From contig CM063250.1 of the NCBI GenBank assembly GCA_032158295.1, positions 7,489,001-7,553,000 on the forward strand: a DNA stretch of 64,000 bases. Reading direction: 5' to 3'. The stretch is from Pycnopodia helianthoides (taxonomy: Eukaryota > Echinodermata > Asteroidea > Forcipulatida > Asteriidae). Below the pieces are notes generated by a model that did not search any database, was not told the DNA's origin, and saw only the letters and a list, made by a program, of their open reading frames with translations. This document shows positions 10,601 through 20,425 of the stretch, piece after piece; position 1 is the first letter of the stretch; every line of letters starts with the position of its first letter. The position numbers and the translations under genes are program-made.

Positions 10601-13600
10601 TCTTGACGAGGATCGGAAAGCCACATCTAAGGAGATTGTTCTGGATAACTTTCTCAACGGAGAACCGGAAGAGCCGGTTGATTTAAATCTCAAGGAGAGC
10701 TTGCCACAGAAGGTGTACGATTTCAACATTGAAATCGGACGGTATGTTTGACAAGTCCTTCAGTCTGAAAAAAATCTTAATGCCCAGGAATTTTCTCTTC
10801 ATGAAATTCCGCTTCCCTTTTGACATTATTTCGCTTAGTTTTTATAGGCAAAGACCCTATGGGTAAGTGTATGCTCCCTTAGAATTTTATTTATCGTCAT
10901 GGACAGTTGTAACTTTAAAATGTATGCTGGAGTAATTCAAGGTTTTTTCATTTCGTTTGAGTGGTTTTTGGGTCGATAGTATGGTTGCGGAAGTCTGTTG
11001 GAGACTTGAAACAGTGGCCGCCCTGATAGTATCTTTGGATTGTGGGGCTGAAAAAAACCCGTTAGGTTTTCAGGGTGTACCAACATTCCCCATTCAATAC
11101 CTAAAGCGCTCCAGTGGATAACATCTTTCCCTTCCCCTCCACCCACCTTTGGGAGCATCACTGATTTGAAGAATACAATGGGAGACTTTGAAGACGACAG
11201 CAGGCGTCCCTGTCACTGGTCCTTTTTCATTGGTCTCAGCATTGCTGTTTTTTGTATATTTCAATGAGAGATTGGTTGTTTTATTTTTCATTCGCAGAGG
11301 GAGATACGCAGTTATACGTAAATGTTACAAGTACAGCACGGGGAAGGAGCACGCAGCCAAGATAATGTTCTCCGAAACTCCCCTGAAAAAACAAAGCCTC
11401 ACAGAGTATGAAATCCTCAGGGAACTCAACCATCCAAATATCTTACAACTCCGGGACGCTTTCCTGACGAAGCGATTCTACGTGCTGGTCACGGAGCGCT
11501 ACTACGGCGACGGTGTACTGAAGTACCTGACGCAGAGGGACAAGTACACAGAGGAGCAGGTCGCCCGCCTCATTCAGCAGCTACTGGGCGTGCTCACTTA
11601 TTTGCATAAGAACAAAGTCGTCCATCTGGACCTGAGACACGACAACATCGTCATGGAGAGCAGGAGGCGGGACAATGTCCGGGTCATTGATTTTGGGTCT
11701 GCAAGGAGGATGGAGAATCCAGACGGGATGAAGATGAAAGGATTGGACTCATTGCCGGAATTTATGGGTAAGTGAAATTAGATTATAGTGAGAGAAAAGA
11801 CAAAAATAGATGTTGCAAACTGCTTACCCCCAAAATGACCTGTGGAATAAATGCAAAAAAGTGATAACTCATCGACCCTAGACTTGTGGACATTGGTCCT
11901 TAATGGATTCATCTCTCTCCCACATCACATCAAAATTATTTGAACTGAAAGTCAAATCAAATTACTCCTGAAAAGTTGCGTGTTTGTTTCATTGTCTGTT
12001 ATTGTCAGACTGGTTGTTGTTGCACAGTTGATCAAGATTTTTGCGCAACTGTTTTATAGTGCTGGTATTCATCAATTTTGAAGTTCATGGTGCAGGAACA
12101 TTATTGCCCCGGCCATTGGGCAAGTTAGTTCATTCCTTAAAAGTGTCTCCTTTTTTAATAGACACCTGAATTCTGTAATTGTTTTTAAGCTTTTATTTCA
12201 AATTCCACAAAATGAAAATCAAGTTGTCTTTTCTTGCAAATATTAAGTAGTGCAATTGTTCAGTGTTTGTTCCATTTGATTAAAGTTAACCATTTATTTT
12301 GTTTTTCTTTTTGTTTTTTGCCTAGCTCCTGAAATTGCTTCCGATGGTGTTATCGAGTATGAGACGGATCTGTGGGCTCTCGGTGTTTTGGCGTTTGTGT
12401 GGTAAGTGTAGTCAAATTATTACGTTCTTTTCACCCAACACTGATGTGTGATAAGTACTGCATACTCAGTGCTTTTTAAGTCCCGCAGGAAAAAAAATAC
12501 CACAGGCTACTCGGGTGGGATTCGAACCCACAACCCTCACATCTTAGCGTCAATAACAGAATGAATAGGAAACAAGAAGAAATATTCAGTTTTAGATGTG
12601 GGAGGAAAACCCCAAACGAGGGAAAACCCATGCAATCAGGTGTATGGGACTGAAAACAAAACTCACATGCAAGGCTCCGGGTCCGAGAGGTGGGAAGGTG
12701 GGAATCGAACCAGGGCCGCAGAGGTTAAAGGCAGGGAAAGAAACCACTGATGTCAGATGTCTTAACCATTGAGGAGAGTCGATTTTGACTCATATATTAT
12801 TTAGCAGTAGGTACAACAATCCCATGAATGGAGTCATTGGGGGATCAGGTTGGCTCAGTGGTTTCTTTCCCTGTCTTTCACCTCTGTGGACCCTGGTTCG
12901 AATCCCAACTCTCAGACCCGGAGCCTTGCATGTGAATTTTTTGTTTTCAGTCCCTACCCGATTGCATTGGTTTTCCCCGTTTGGGGTTTTCCTCACACAT
13001 CTAAAACTGAACATTTCTTGTGTCCTATTCATCTTATTATTGACGCTAATTTGCTGTTGGATGTGTAACAGAATAGATAAATAAATAGCTTGTGAAGTAC
13101 ATGTAGTTCACAAGAAACTAGCCAGCCGGACTACTTAAAAAGAATTTCAACTGGTGCTCAGACGTAGTAGCCAGCATTGGCCAGCAGACCACTGTTGATA
13201 GCTCCATCATTAATCAATGTATACATCTTGGATCTTATTTTACCAGGCTGAGTGGCACATCACCATTCATTGGACGAAACCGGGAGAAGACGATCTATAA
13301 CGTCACCAGGATCAAGTACAATATACGATACCTGTATAAGAACTGCACACCAGAAGCGAGAGATTTTGTCTTGTCTTTGCTGAAGAAAGAGGCGATGTAA
13401 GATTCCCCTCTTTTATCATTCTGGGGGCCAAATTTCATTCAGCTGCTTAAAGGAACAATACAGAATTGGTTTTTGCTAACAAAACAGTTGCTGGCAGTGT
13501 AAGCACTTTATGTAATCCACCATATACATAAACTGACAAACCTATAGAAGTTTGAGATTGAATCGGCCATCTGGGTCACAAGAAATAGTGAAAAACCGAT

Positions 13601-14660
13601 TACACATTCGCATGAAATCATATAGATTCAACACATGAATAAAACGCTCACTGAGCGATAAACTCCAATCGGAAAATTAGTTTATTCATTTCTCATCAAA
13701 TATGGCATTTCAGACAGAAATATTTCAAGGGATGTTTTCTACTATCATCATCATTAGACCGTGTAAGTTTTATGTAAATCTGTGATCAAAAAGTATATTT
13801 TACAAGTTATTTTCTTACCAATTCTGTAATGTTCCTTTAAGCAGAAAATTGTGCTCAAAATTGTGCTTAGTAAGCAAAGCTAAGCAGGAAACCAGTCATG
13901 CACAGTAGATTTGGAAGGGTATTTTGGCTTGTATTCCCTACTCTGGTAAGCAAAATTGTTTTGTGATTGGCTACCTTTTGTGCTTAAGCAGCTCTATGAA
14001 ATTGGACCCTGATGTAATTCATTTAAAATCTTTATTATACTAGTCCTACTGCCCCCAGCTCAATGTTCAGTCTCAGCAGAGTTTGTGTACAATGCATTTT
14101 GCTTAAGGTTAAATAAATGAAGTTGTTCACTGTTAATGTGTGACCGTATTTCAGCCCAATTTCAACAAAAATGCAAGGCCTACCCATTGTGAGTTTATCA
14201 AATTTTGCCCATTTTCGACCCAAATGCAAGGCTTACCCCTTGTAATTTTATCAAATTTTGGCCCTTTTTTGAACAAAAATGCAAGGTTGACTGAACCTTG
14301 TGATTTAATTTCAGCCCAATTTTCGACAAAAATGCAAGTAGGTAAACCCCTTGTGATTTTACAAAATTTCAGCCCAATTTCAACAAAATGCAAGGCTCCC
14401 TCCTTATGATCATGTCCAATTTTAGCAAAATTTCAACAAAACGAAAGGCTCACCCCTTGTGATTTTTGCCAAATTTTAAGTTTGTCACATTTTTTCTTGC
14501 AGCATGCATGCCTTTTTGTAACAAAATGACTTTTACTCATAATGCTTTTTTCCCCAGTGATCGGCCATCAGTTGACGACTGTCTCTCCAGTCCATGGCTG
14601 AGCAGCCTTCCGGAGATGAAGAGCAACGTGAGAGCGCCCTCTTCCCTATCCGTAAGCTAA
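7375..14660 (+). CDS. Obscurin/UNC-89/SPEG-like protein, C-terminal Ig-FN3-kinase part (8 exons, 5' incomplete)
   Basis: The spliced coding sequence joins 7375-7659, 8708-8833, 9297-9461, 10540-10741, 11298-11767, 12326-12401, 13247-13396 and 14558-14660; all phases agree and give 524 codons plus stop. Domain order is I-set Ig (canonical Cys, Trp, Cys), FN3, a linker, then a Ser/Thr kinase of the titin/MLCK class. Kinase landmarks are a Gly loop (IGRGRYAVIRKC), the VAIK-type Lys (HAAKIM), a helix-C Glu (TEYEIL), the catalytic loop HLDLRHDN, DFG and APE. HLDLR in place of HRDLK, and an Ig-FN3-kinase end, are features known from the second kinase of obscurin and SPEG, giant sarcomere-organising proteins of muscle. 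Unlike many relatives it keeps DFG, so catalysis is plausible. The 5' part lies upstream or outside. The tail appears frameshifted (see the last exon). The orthologue could be obscurin or SPEG; I cannot separate them. Confidence 0.85.
7681..8074 (-). mobile_element. TTAA-flanked MITE, family 1, copy A
   Basis: The inverted terminal repeats are AAAGGAACATTACAGAATTG and its complement, with TTAA at each end, which is the hallmark of piggyBac-type insertion. The element is 394 bp and non-coding. It is in the opposite orientation to copies at 13447, 30947, 57147 and 63169. It sits in the intron after the Ig exon. Confidence 0.85.
8090..8395 (-). repeat. tRNA-derived SINE (family with 'ACTCGGGTAGGATTCGAACCC')
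   Basis: On the - strand the sequence has a B box (GGGTTCGAATCC) and, further 5', an A-box-like 'CTCAGTGGCATAGTGG'. The 3' part carries 'AGTATACAGTGCTTTACACAC' and 'GTAAAACACAAATAAT'. Relatives are at 12430-12540 and 28265-28850. It is a retroposon and not a functional tRNA gene, since the acceptor stem does not close. Confidence 0.6.
8708..8833 (+). CDS. Exon: FN3 domain, first half
   Basis: The acceptor is TTTTAG|GG. The peptide GKPDAPSRPKVAQVAATEAV then VTWKFP is the typical start of a fibronectin type III domain (P-x-P lead, core Trp). The reading frame joins the next exon only if the exon ends at 8833 with a GC donor (GAGG|GCAAGT). No GT donor in the area keeps the frame before the in-frame TGA near 8862. 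GCAAGT is the usual sequence of minor GC-AG introns. Confidence 0.75.
9297..9461 (+). CDS. Exon: FN3 domain, second half
   Basis: The acceptor is TTTACAG|AT and the donor is ATTG|GTAAGT. It encodes DDKQWHTIDD, then LIPSTEYRFHIACCTEHGIG, the L-x-P-x-T-x-Y-x-F-R strand of FN3 domains, closing with SVSTMTLPI. Phase 1 at both ends matches the neighbouring exons. Confidence 0.8.
9529..10345 (-). mobile_element. Family 2 MITE split by a nested element
   Basis: The outer element begins TTAAAGGCAGGTTATATTTT at 9529, stops at 9562, and resumes at about 10042 with AAAGACTAGTATCCTCACTTG, which is the continuous order in intact copies read on the - strand (3606-3992). Its far end near 10345 has decayed. 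The interruption is the element at 9563-10041. Confidence 0.7.
9563..10041. mobile_element. Element nested in the family 2 MITE
   Basis: It runs from GGCCATGTTCAGACA to TGTCTGAACGAC, imperfect inverted ends, with CAAA on both sides (9559-9562 and 10042-10045) as a likely 4-bp target duplication. There is no coding content. It inserted after the outer MITE, so the relative ages can be read directly. Confidence 0.6.
10540..10741 (+). CDS. Exon: linker before the kinase and first strand of the kinase
   Basis: The acceptor is TTCATAG|GA and the donor CGG is split as CG|GTATGT. The peptide has a serine-rich and acidic linker (SRSCSLDEDRKATSKEIV; then NGEPEEPVDLNL) and ends with KVYDFNIEIGR, the beginning of the kinase Gly-rich loop that continues in the next exon. 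A linker of this kind between FN3 and kinase is usual in the family and may be regulatory. Confidence 0.8.
10742..11297 (+). other. Intron inside the kinase Gly-loop
   Basis: It is bounded by GTATGT and TTCGCAG. No repeat or coding content was recognised. The run of open frame from 11188 to the acceptor is intronic read-through, since the protein resumes exactly at 11298. Confidence 0.6.
11298..11767 (+). CDS. Exon: kinase N-lobe and catalytic loop
   Basis: The acceptor is CGCAG|A and the donor is ATGG|GTAAGT. This 470-bp exon holds most kinase signatures: the rest of the Gly loop, the ATP-binding Lys in EHAAKIM, the helix-C Glu in LTEYEIL, the hinge region (VLVTERYYGDGVL), the catalytic loop VVHLDLRHDNIVM and the Mg-binding VRVIDFGSAR. 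All canonical catalytic residues are there. The GC content is clearly higher than in the flanking introns. Confidence 0.9.
11768..12325 (+). other. Intron in the kinase activation segment
   Basis: It is bounded by GTAAGT and TTTTTTGCCTAG. It is AT-rich and non-coding, and no repeat family from this window was recognised inside it. Confidence 0.6.
12326..12401 (+). CDS. Exon: kinase APE motif and helix F
   Basis: The acceptor is GCCTAG|CT and the donor TGG is split as TG|GTAAGT. It encodes APEIASDGVIEYETDLWALG, the conserved APE and the D-x-W-x-x-G of helix F, then VLAFVW. The exon is only 76 bp, but both splice phases fit. Confidence 0.88.
12430..13080. repeat. SINE fragment plus a long inverted pair of a second tRNA-derived SINE
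   Basis: 12430-12540 is a - strand fragment of the SINE seen at 8090-8395. Next come two copies of another SINE: - strand at about 12541-12780 and + strand at about 12845-13080. The + copy has a perfect A box (TGGCTCAGTGG) and B box (GGTTCGAATCC at about 12896), and its 3' part runs through 'CGTTTGGGGTTTTCC' to 'TCCTATTCATC'. The arms of about 230 bp are separated by about 65 bp, so the pre-mRNA can fold into a long hairpin within the kinase intron. Confidence 0.7.
13247..13396 (+). CDS. Exon: kinase C-lobe
   Basis: The acceptor is TTACCAG|G and the donor is GCGAT|GTAAGA. It encodes LSGTSPFIGRNREKT, with the S-G-x-x-P-F signature of the MLCK/titin kinase class after helix F, then the helix-G/H region ending DFVLSLLKKEA. 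Phases agree on both sides. Confidence 0.88.
13424..14009. mobile_element. Family 4 element carrying a nested family 1 MITE
   Basis: The left end reads GGGGGCCAAATTTCATTCAG then CTGCTTAA. The right end, GCTTAAGCAGCTCTATGAAA then TTGGACCCTGA, is its inverted counterpart. The body is interrupted at a TTAA by the MITE at 13447-13840. Related sequences are the palindromic copy at 61851-62093 and a right half at about 16860-17010. Confidence 0.65.
13447..13840 (+). mobile_element. TTAA-flanked MITE, family 1, copy B
   Basis: TTAAAGGAACAATACAGAAT begins the element and ATTCTGTAATGTTCCTTTAA ends it, 394 bp in all. It interrupts the family 4 element at the TTAA in 'CAGCTGC-TTAA-GCAGAAAA', giving a clean empty-site prediction. 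Confidence 0.85.
14145..14475 (+). repeat. Short satellite array (about six monomers) in the last kinase intron
   Basis: Degenerate monomers of about 50-60 bp are built around 'AAAAATGCAAGGCTTACCCC' followed by 'TTGTGATTTTATCAAATTT'. They are the same family as the large array at 17150-20425. The 200 bp to the left of both arrays is also shared, so the blocks are paralogous. Confidence 0.8.
14558..14660 (+). CDS. Last coding exon: kinase end, with apparent frameshift in the tail
   Basis: The acceptor is TCCCCAG|T. The frame gives IDRPSVDDCLSSPWLSSLPE, the usual R-P-S/T-x-x-x-C-L-x-x-P-W-L end of kinase domains, then stops at TAA 14658-14660. A different frame stays open to TGA 14831-14833 and looks like a natural continuation: basic and helical (IRKLKAQRTEYKMRLIAL), then serine- and proline-rich. 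Basic helical tails of this kind follow the kinase in SPEG, Trio and related proteins. One missing base in the CCC at 14644-14646 would explain the break. It may be an assembly error, an allele, or a true shortened end. Confidence 0.75.
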
Positions 14661-14833
14661 AAGCTCAACGTACCGAGTACAAGATGCGTCTGATCGCACT
14701 GCAGACGAGAGCGGACATGTCGCTCCGGAGATACTCCTCAACCATTGAGCTGAAATCACCTGGTCTGCCTGGGTCCCCCAAACCAAAGAATGGGGTCGTT
14801 AACTCATTGGTTTGCCCCAAGATTGAGCGTTGA

Positions 14834-16814
14834 TCATTAGTACATGATATCGTGTTGCTCGATAGTATGTGAACTTTATCAGCAGTATCAGTGACGGGTT
14901 AGTGCTACTTTAGTATGTGCTGAAGTCTTTAATGAAGAACAGGCTTTAAGGATGTTCAATTTTTCGTTGACAAGTATAAGGCAGTGAAAAGAGTTCTTAT
15001 ATGATAGGTATGTAAATGCCTTGTAGGCTGTCACAAACCTTATTCCGATTCTAAAAAATAAAATAAAAAATTGAAAAAATTGTAAATAGAAAAGTTGAAA
15101 ATGTTGGTGTGTTGAAGGTTGCTCTCTGACGTGGAAAAAAAAAGATGGATTAGTTTGTACTACCTTCAGTGTAGGCCTTAATAGCTGTTTTCATTTGAGA
15201 ATGTCTTTGGGTGCCTTTTTCTTGCCTTCTGGTGAAGCCCAAGTTAAAAGGATGGGTGAAAAGATTGAATTGAGCCAGATTCGGGGAGGTAGAAATGTCC
15301 TGAAAGGTTGTTAATTTACAAGCTGGATCATTCTATAGTAACTTACAAGCAATAAATTTGCTAACCTCTCCCAAAAAACAGATTTAAAAAAAATTAAAAA
15401 AAATGTAAACAAACAAAAAACTAAGAGGTGACAATAACAAAACTATTGGGCTGCTCAGTGTGCTCAGTAGGAATTGGGTTTATGGAATTTTACTTCAAGC
15501 CTTGAAATAAATTCTTTTCCCGAATTGTAAAAAGTCAGTTCAGCTGATTAATTAACACTTAAAAACGTCTTTGAACAAACACCACTTGCACATTTTGGGA
15601 AATCACTTTCTCAAGTGTTAATTAGTCTTGCTTCAAGGATGTTTTTTGCTCTTTGTAGTAGCATCACCAAAATCCTGCCTCCATAAGTCCATTATTAAAA
15701 AGTCAATCTAAGCTGCACAATTAGGGCAGATGAGCCAGGTGGCCAGTGTTAATTAGTCTTGCTTCAAGGATGTCTTTGCTCTTTGTAGTAGCATCATCAA
15801 CATCATGTAACCCATCCATATGTCCTTCAATAGGGTCAATCAAAACATCACACCAGGCCAGACGAACCAATGACATCACCTTTGCTCAAAACGCCCGGAT
15901 GTCAGACAATATTTCCACCTCTAACTCGGGCAACGCCCACATCGGTGTCCCAAACCACAGTAGGTCAGTACACGGGAGTAAACATGAAGCTTGCACATGC
16001 ACAGCCGCGTACGTTAGTAAATTTTGACACGTTGTCTGAGATCTGGGTACTATGAGCTTCTATATGTAGCATAAGAGTGGAGTGCTATTGGCGGTTTTAA
16101 GGACACTACATGTAAATCAGTGGCTTTTGTCTTGCTAAAAACTTCTTACTACTATACAGCAACTGGAATTTGATAGTGAATGAATGTACAGTTATTGACG
16201 ATTTGTGACTTGCAAATATCCTTTGGCAGAATATACTATTTGATGAATCATTTTAAAAGGTTTATTTCATTAATATTGTGTATAGTGTCAATGAGGAACA
16301 TTGATCATAATCGTTGATGAATCATGATAAATGTAGTGTGTTATAGATGTAGAATAGCATATTTACTCTCGAGAGATCAGTTTGCATCGGTCAGAATCCA
16401 TGTCACGAGGGACGCTCAGAACACTGTGGGTGTAATGACATGAGCAGTCTCAGTTTGCATGGTGCACTCCTAACAAGCCAGGCAGGCGTCCCCCGTGCAC
16501 GACTGTACATGTTCATCTGACACCATGCATACTACAATTTTTATGCAGATTCTTTCTCCAATCATGTACATCTGTATACAAAACAATTGAAGCAACTTCT
16601 AAAACGATTAAAAAAGAAGATCACTTTGATCATTTCTAGATTGCTCTTCATGACCATACTCTAGTTTCTCCCTTTGCTTCCAAAATACTTTATTTAGCAA
16701 GTCTTATGTAGTATATAGAATAGCTGCTAGGGCATTTCAGCTGTTGGGTTTAAAAGTATTGCCAATGATTTAAGATGTGTCACCTTTATGCTTTTTATAT
16801 TCATTGGGCTAGTG
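14834..16814 (+). other. Probable 3' UTR and intergenic DNA after the kinase gene
   Basis: A polyadenylation signal AATAAA is at 15057-15062 in an A-rich stretch, about 225 bp after the extended stop. Another AATAAA lies near 15505. A local direct duplication is present: a block starting GTGTTAATTAGTCTTGCTTC occurs near 15616 and again near 15746. No further gene was seen. Confidence 0.5.
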
Positions 16815-17149
16815 AGTAAAACCTGCTGTGCGGGACCATGGAATTCTGCGCTTACGCCCTGCTTCAGCCCATAGAAATTGGCACCTTACTGGGCGCCGTA
16901 GGCAAAGTAGTCCGTGGCAAGCAGTACCGTGGACATTGGGCTCTGGTAAGCATCATTTTGTGCTTGGCTACTTTTTGTGCTTTAAGCAGCTCTATGATAT
17001 TGGGCCCTGATCCATTTAATTTAAAAATCTTCATTAGGCTAGTTCTACTGCACCCAGCTCAAGGTTAAGTCTCAGCAGAATTTGTGTGATTGCATTTTGC
17101 TGAAGGGAAATTGAATGTAAGTAATGAAGGGGTTCGCTGTTTTTGTGTG

Positions 17150-20100
17150 ATTTCAACAAAAATGCAAGGCTTTACCCCTTGTTATTTATCAAATTTTGGC
17201 AAATTATTCGCCAAAAAAGAAAGAGAAAAGGATTACCCCTTGCAATTTAATCCAATTTCAGCTGATTTTCAACCCAAAATGCAAGGCTTATTACCACTTC
17301 TGATTTTGTCCAATTTTGGCCCATTTTTCGACAAAAATGCAAGGCTTACCCCTTTTGAATCATTTTGGCAGATTTTTGGCAAAAAATGCAAGGCTTACCC
17401 CTTGTAGTTTAATCCACTTTTGTCCAAAGTTTCGACAAAAATGCAAGGCTTACCCCTTGTGATTTTATCCATAAATGGCCTATTTTTCGACATAAATGCA
17501 AGGCTTACCCCTTGTGAATTTATCCTTATTTGGTCTATTTTTCGACATAAATGCAAGGCTTACCCCTTGTGATTTTATCCATATTTGGCCTATTTTTCGA
17601 CATAAATGCAAGGCTTACCCCTTGTGATTTTTATCAAATTTGGGTTAATTTTTCAACAAAAATGCAAGGCTTACTCCTTGTGATTTTATCCTTATTTGGC
17701 CTATTTTTCGACATAAATGCAAGGCTTACCCCTTGTGATTTTTATCAAATTTGGGTTAATTTTTCAACAATAATGCAAGGCTTACCCCTTGTGATTTTAT
17801 CCATATTTGGCCTATTTTTTGACATAAATGCAAGGCTTACCCCTTGTGATTTTTATTAAATTTGGGTTAATTTTTCAACAAAAATGCAAGGCTTACCCCT
17901 TGTGATTTTATCCATATTTGGCCTATTTTTCGACATAAATGCAAGGCTTACCCCTTGTGATTTTATCAAATTTGGGTTAATTTTTCAACAAAAATGCAAG
18001 GCTTACCCCTTGTGAGTTTATTCAAATTTTTTGCCTATTTTTTGACATAAATGCAAGGCTTACCCCTTGTGATTTTTATCAAATTTGGGTTAATTCTTCA
18101 ACAAAAATGCAAGGCTTACCCTTGTGATTTTATCCATATTTTATCAAATTTGGATTAATTTTTCAACATAAATGCAAGGCTTACCCCTTGTGAGTTTATC
18201 CAAATTTTTTGCCTATTTTTTGACATAAATGCAAGGCTTACCCCTTGTGATTTTTATTAAATTTGGGTTAATTTTTCAACAAAAATGCAAGGCTTACCCC
18301 TTGTGAGTTTATCCATATTTGGCCTATTTTTCGACATAAATGCAAGGCTTACCCCTTGTGATTTTATCAAATTTGGGTTAATTTTTCAACAAAAATGCAA
18401 GGCTTACCCCTTGTGATTTTATCAAATTTGGGTTAATTTTTCAACATAAATGCAAGGCTTACCCCTTGTGAGTTTATCCAATTTTTTTGCCTATTTTTTG
18501 ACATAAATGCAAGGCTTACCCCTTGTGATTTTATCCATATTTGGCCTATTTTTCGACATAAATGCAAGGCTTACCCCTTGTGATTTTTATCAAATTTGGG
18601 TTAATTTTTCAACAAAAATGCAAGGCTAACCCCTTGTGATTTTATCCATATTTGGCCTATTTTTCGAAACAAATGCAAGGCTTACCCCTTGTGATTTTAT
18701 CAAATTTGGGTTAATTTTTCAACAAAAATGCAAGGCTTACCCCTTGTGAGTTTATCCAAATTTTTTGCCTATTTTTTGACATAAATGCAAGGCTTACCCC
18801 TTGTGATTTTATCCATATTTGGCCTATTTTTCGACATAAATGCAAGGCTTACCCCTTGTGATTTTATCAAATTTGGGTTAATTTTTCAACAAAAATGCAA
18901 GGCTTACCCCTTGTGATTTTATCAAATTTGGGTTAATTTTTCAACATAAATGCAAGGCTTACCCCTTGTGATTTTTATTAAATTTGGGTTAATTTTTCAA
19001 CAAAAATGCAAGGCTTACCCCTTGTGAGTTTATCCATATTTGGCCTATTTTTCGACATAAATGCAAGGCTTACCCCTTGTGATTTTATCAAATTTGGGTT
19101 AATTTTTCAACAAAAATGCAAGGCTTACCCCTTGTGATTTTATCAAATTTGGGTTAATTTTTCAACATAAATGCAAGGCTTACCCCTTGTGAGTTTATCC
19201 AATTTTTTTGCCTATTTTTTGACATAAATGCAAGGCTTACCCCTTGTGATTTTATCCATATTTGGCCTATTTTTCGACATAAATGCAAGGCTTACCCCTT
19301 GTGATTTTTATCAAATTTGGGTTAATTTTTCAACAAAAATGCAAGGCTAACCCCTTGTGATTTTATCCATATTTGGCCTATTTTTCGAAACAAATGCAAG
19401 GCTTACCCCTTGTGATTTTATCAAATTTGGGTTAATTTTTCAACAAAAATGCAAGGCTTACCCCTTGTGAGTTTATCCAAATTTTTTGCCTGTTTTTTGA
19501 CATAAATGCAAGGCTTACCCCTTGTGATTTTTATCAAATTTGGGTTAATTCTTCAACAAAAATGCAAGGCTTACCCCTTGTGATTTTATCCATATTTTAT
19601 CAAATTTGGATTAATTTTTCAACATAAATGCAAGGCTTACCCCATGTGAGTTTATCCAAATTTTTTGCCTATTTTTTGACATAAAAGCAAGGCTTACCCC
19701 TTGTGATTTTATCCATATTTGGCCTATTTTTCAACAAAAATGCAAGGCTTACCCCTTGTGATTTTATCCATATTTGGCCTATTTTTCGACATAAATGCAA
19801 GGCTTACCCCTTGTGATTTTATCAAATTTGGGTAAATTTTTCAACAAAAATGCAAGGCTTACCCCTTGTGATTTTATCAAATTTGGGTTAATTTTTCAAC
19901 ATAAATGCAAGGCTTACCCCTTGTGAGTTTATCCAAATGTTTTGCCTATTTTTTGACATAAATGCAAGGCTTACCCCTTGTGATTTTATCCATATTTGGC
20001 CTATTTTTCGACATAAATGCAAGGCTTACCCCTTGTGATTTTTATCAAATTTGGATTAATTTTTCAACAAAAATGCAAGGCTTACCCCTTGTGATTTTTA

Positions 20101-20425
20101 TCAAATTTGGGTTAATTTTTCAACAAAAATGCAAGGCTTACCCCTTGTGATTTTATCCATATTTGGCCTATTTTTCGAAACAAATGCAAGGCTTACCCCC
20201 TTGTGATTTTATCAAATTTGGGTTAATTTCTCAACAAAAATGCAAGGCTTACCCCTTGTGATTTTTATCAATTTCAGCCCAATTTCTACAAAAATGCAAG
20301 GCTTACCCCATGTTTTTTAATCAAATTTTTCAACAAAACTGCAGAGCTTACCCCTTGCGATTTTTATCCAATTTGGGCCCAATTTCAACAAAAATGTATG
20401 GTTTACCTCTTTTCATTTTACCCTG
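17150..20425 (+). repeat. 3.3-kb satellite, about 55-bp monomers, about 60 copies
   Basis: The conserved core is ATGCAAGGCTTACCCCTTGT then GATTTTATC. Two monomer types mix: one with 'CATATTTGGCCTATTTTTCG' and one with 'AAATTTGGGTTAATTTTTCA'. Higher-order structure is visible: rare variants (GGCTAACCCC, then TTTCGAAACAAATGC) recur in the same order at about 18600-18680 and 19320-19400, 720 bp apart, so a block of about 13 monomers was duplicated. Monomers at both ends are more degenerate. Open frames inside are chance products of the period and not genes. Confidence 0.92.

Noticed and set aside
11188..11297. Upstream extension of the kinase exon to an ATG at 11188
   Set aside because: The Gly-loop coding sequence joins from 10741 to 11298 across good splice sites, so this part is intron.
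17090..20150. Open frames of about 100 codons in the satellite
   Set aside because: Periodic peptides that follow the monomer and break with each indel; not coding.
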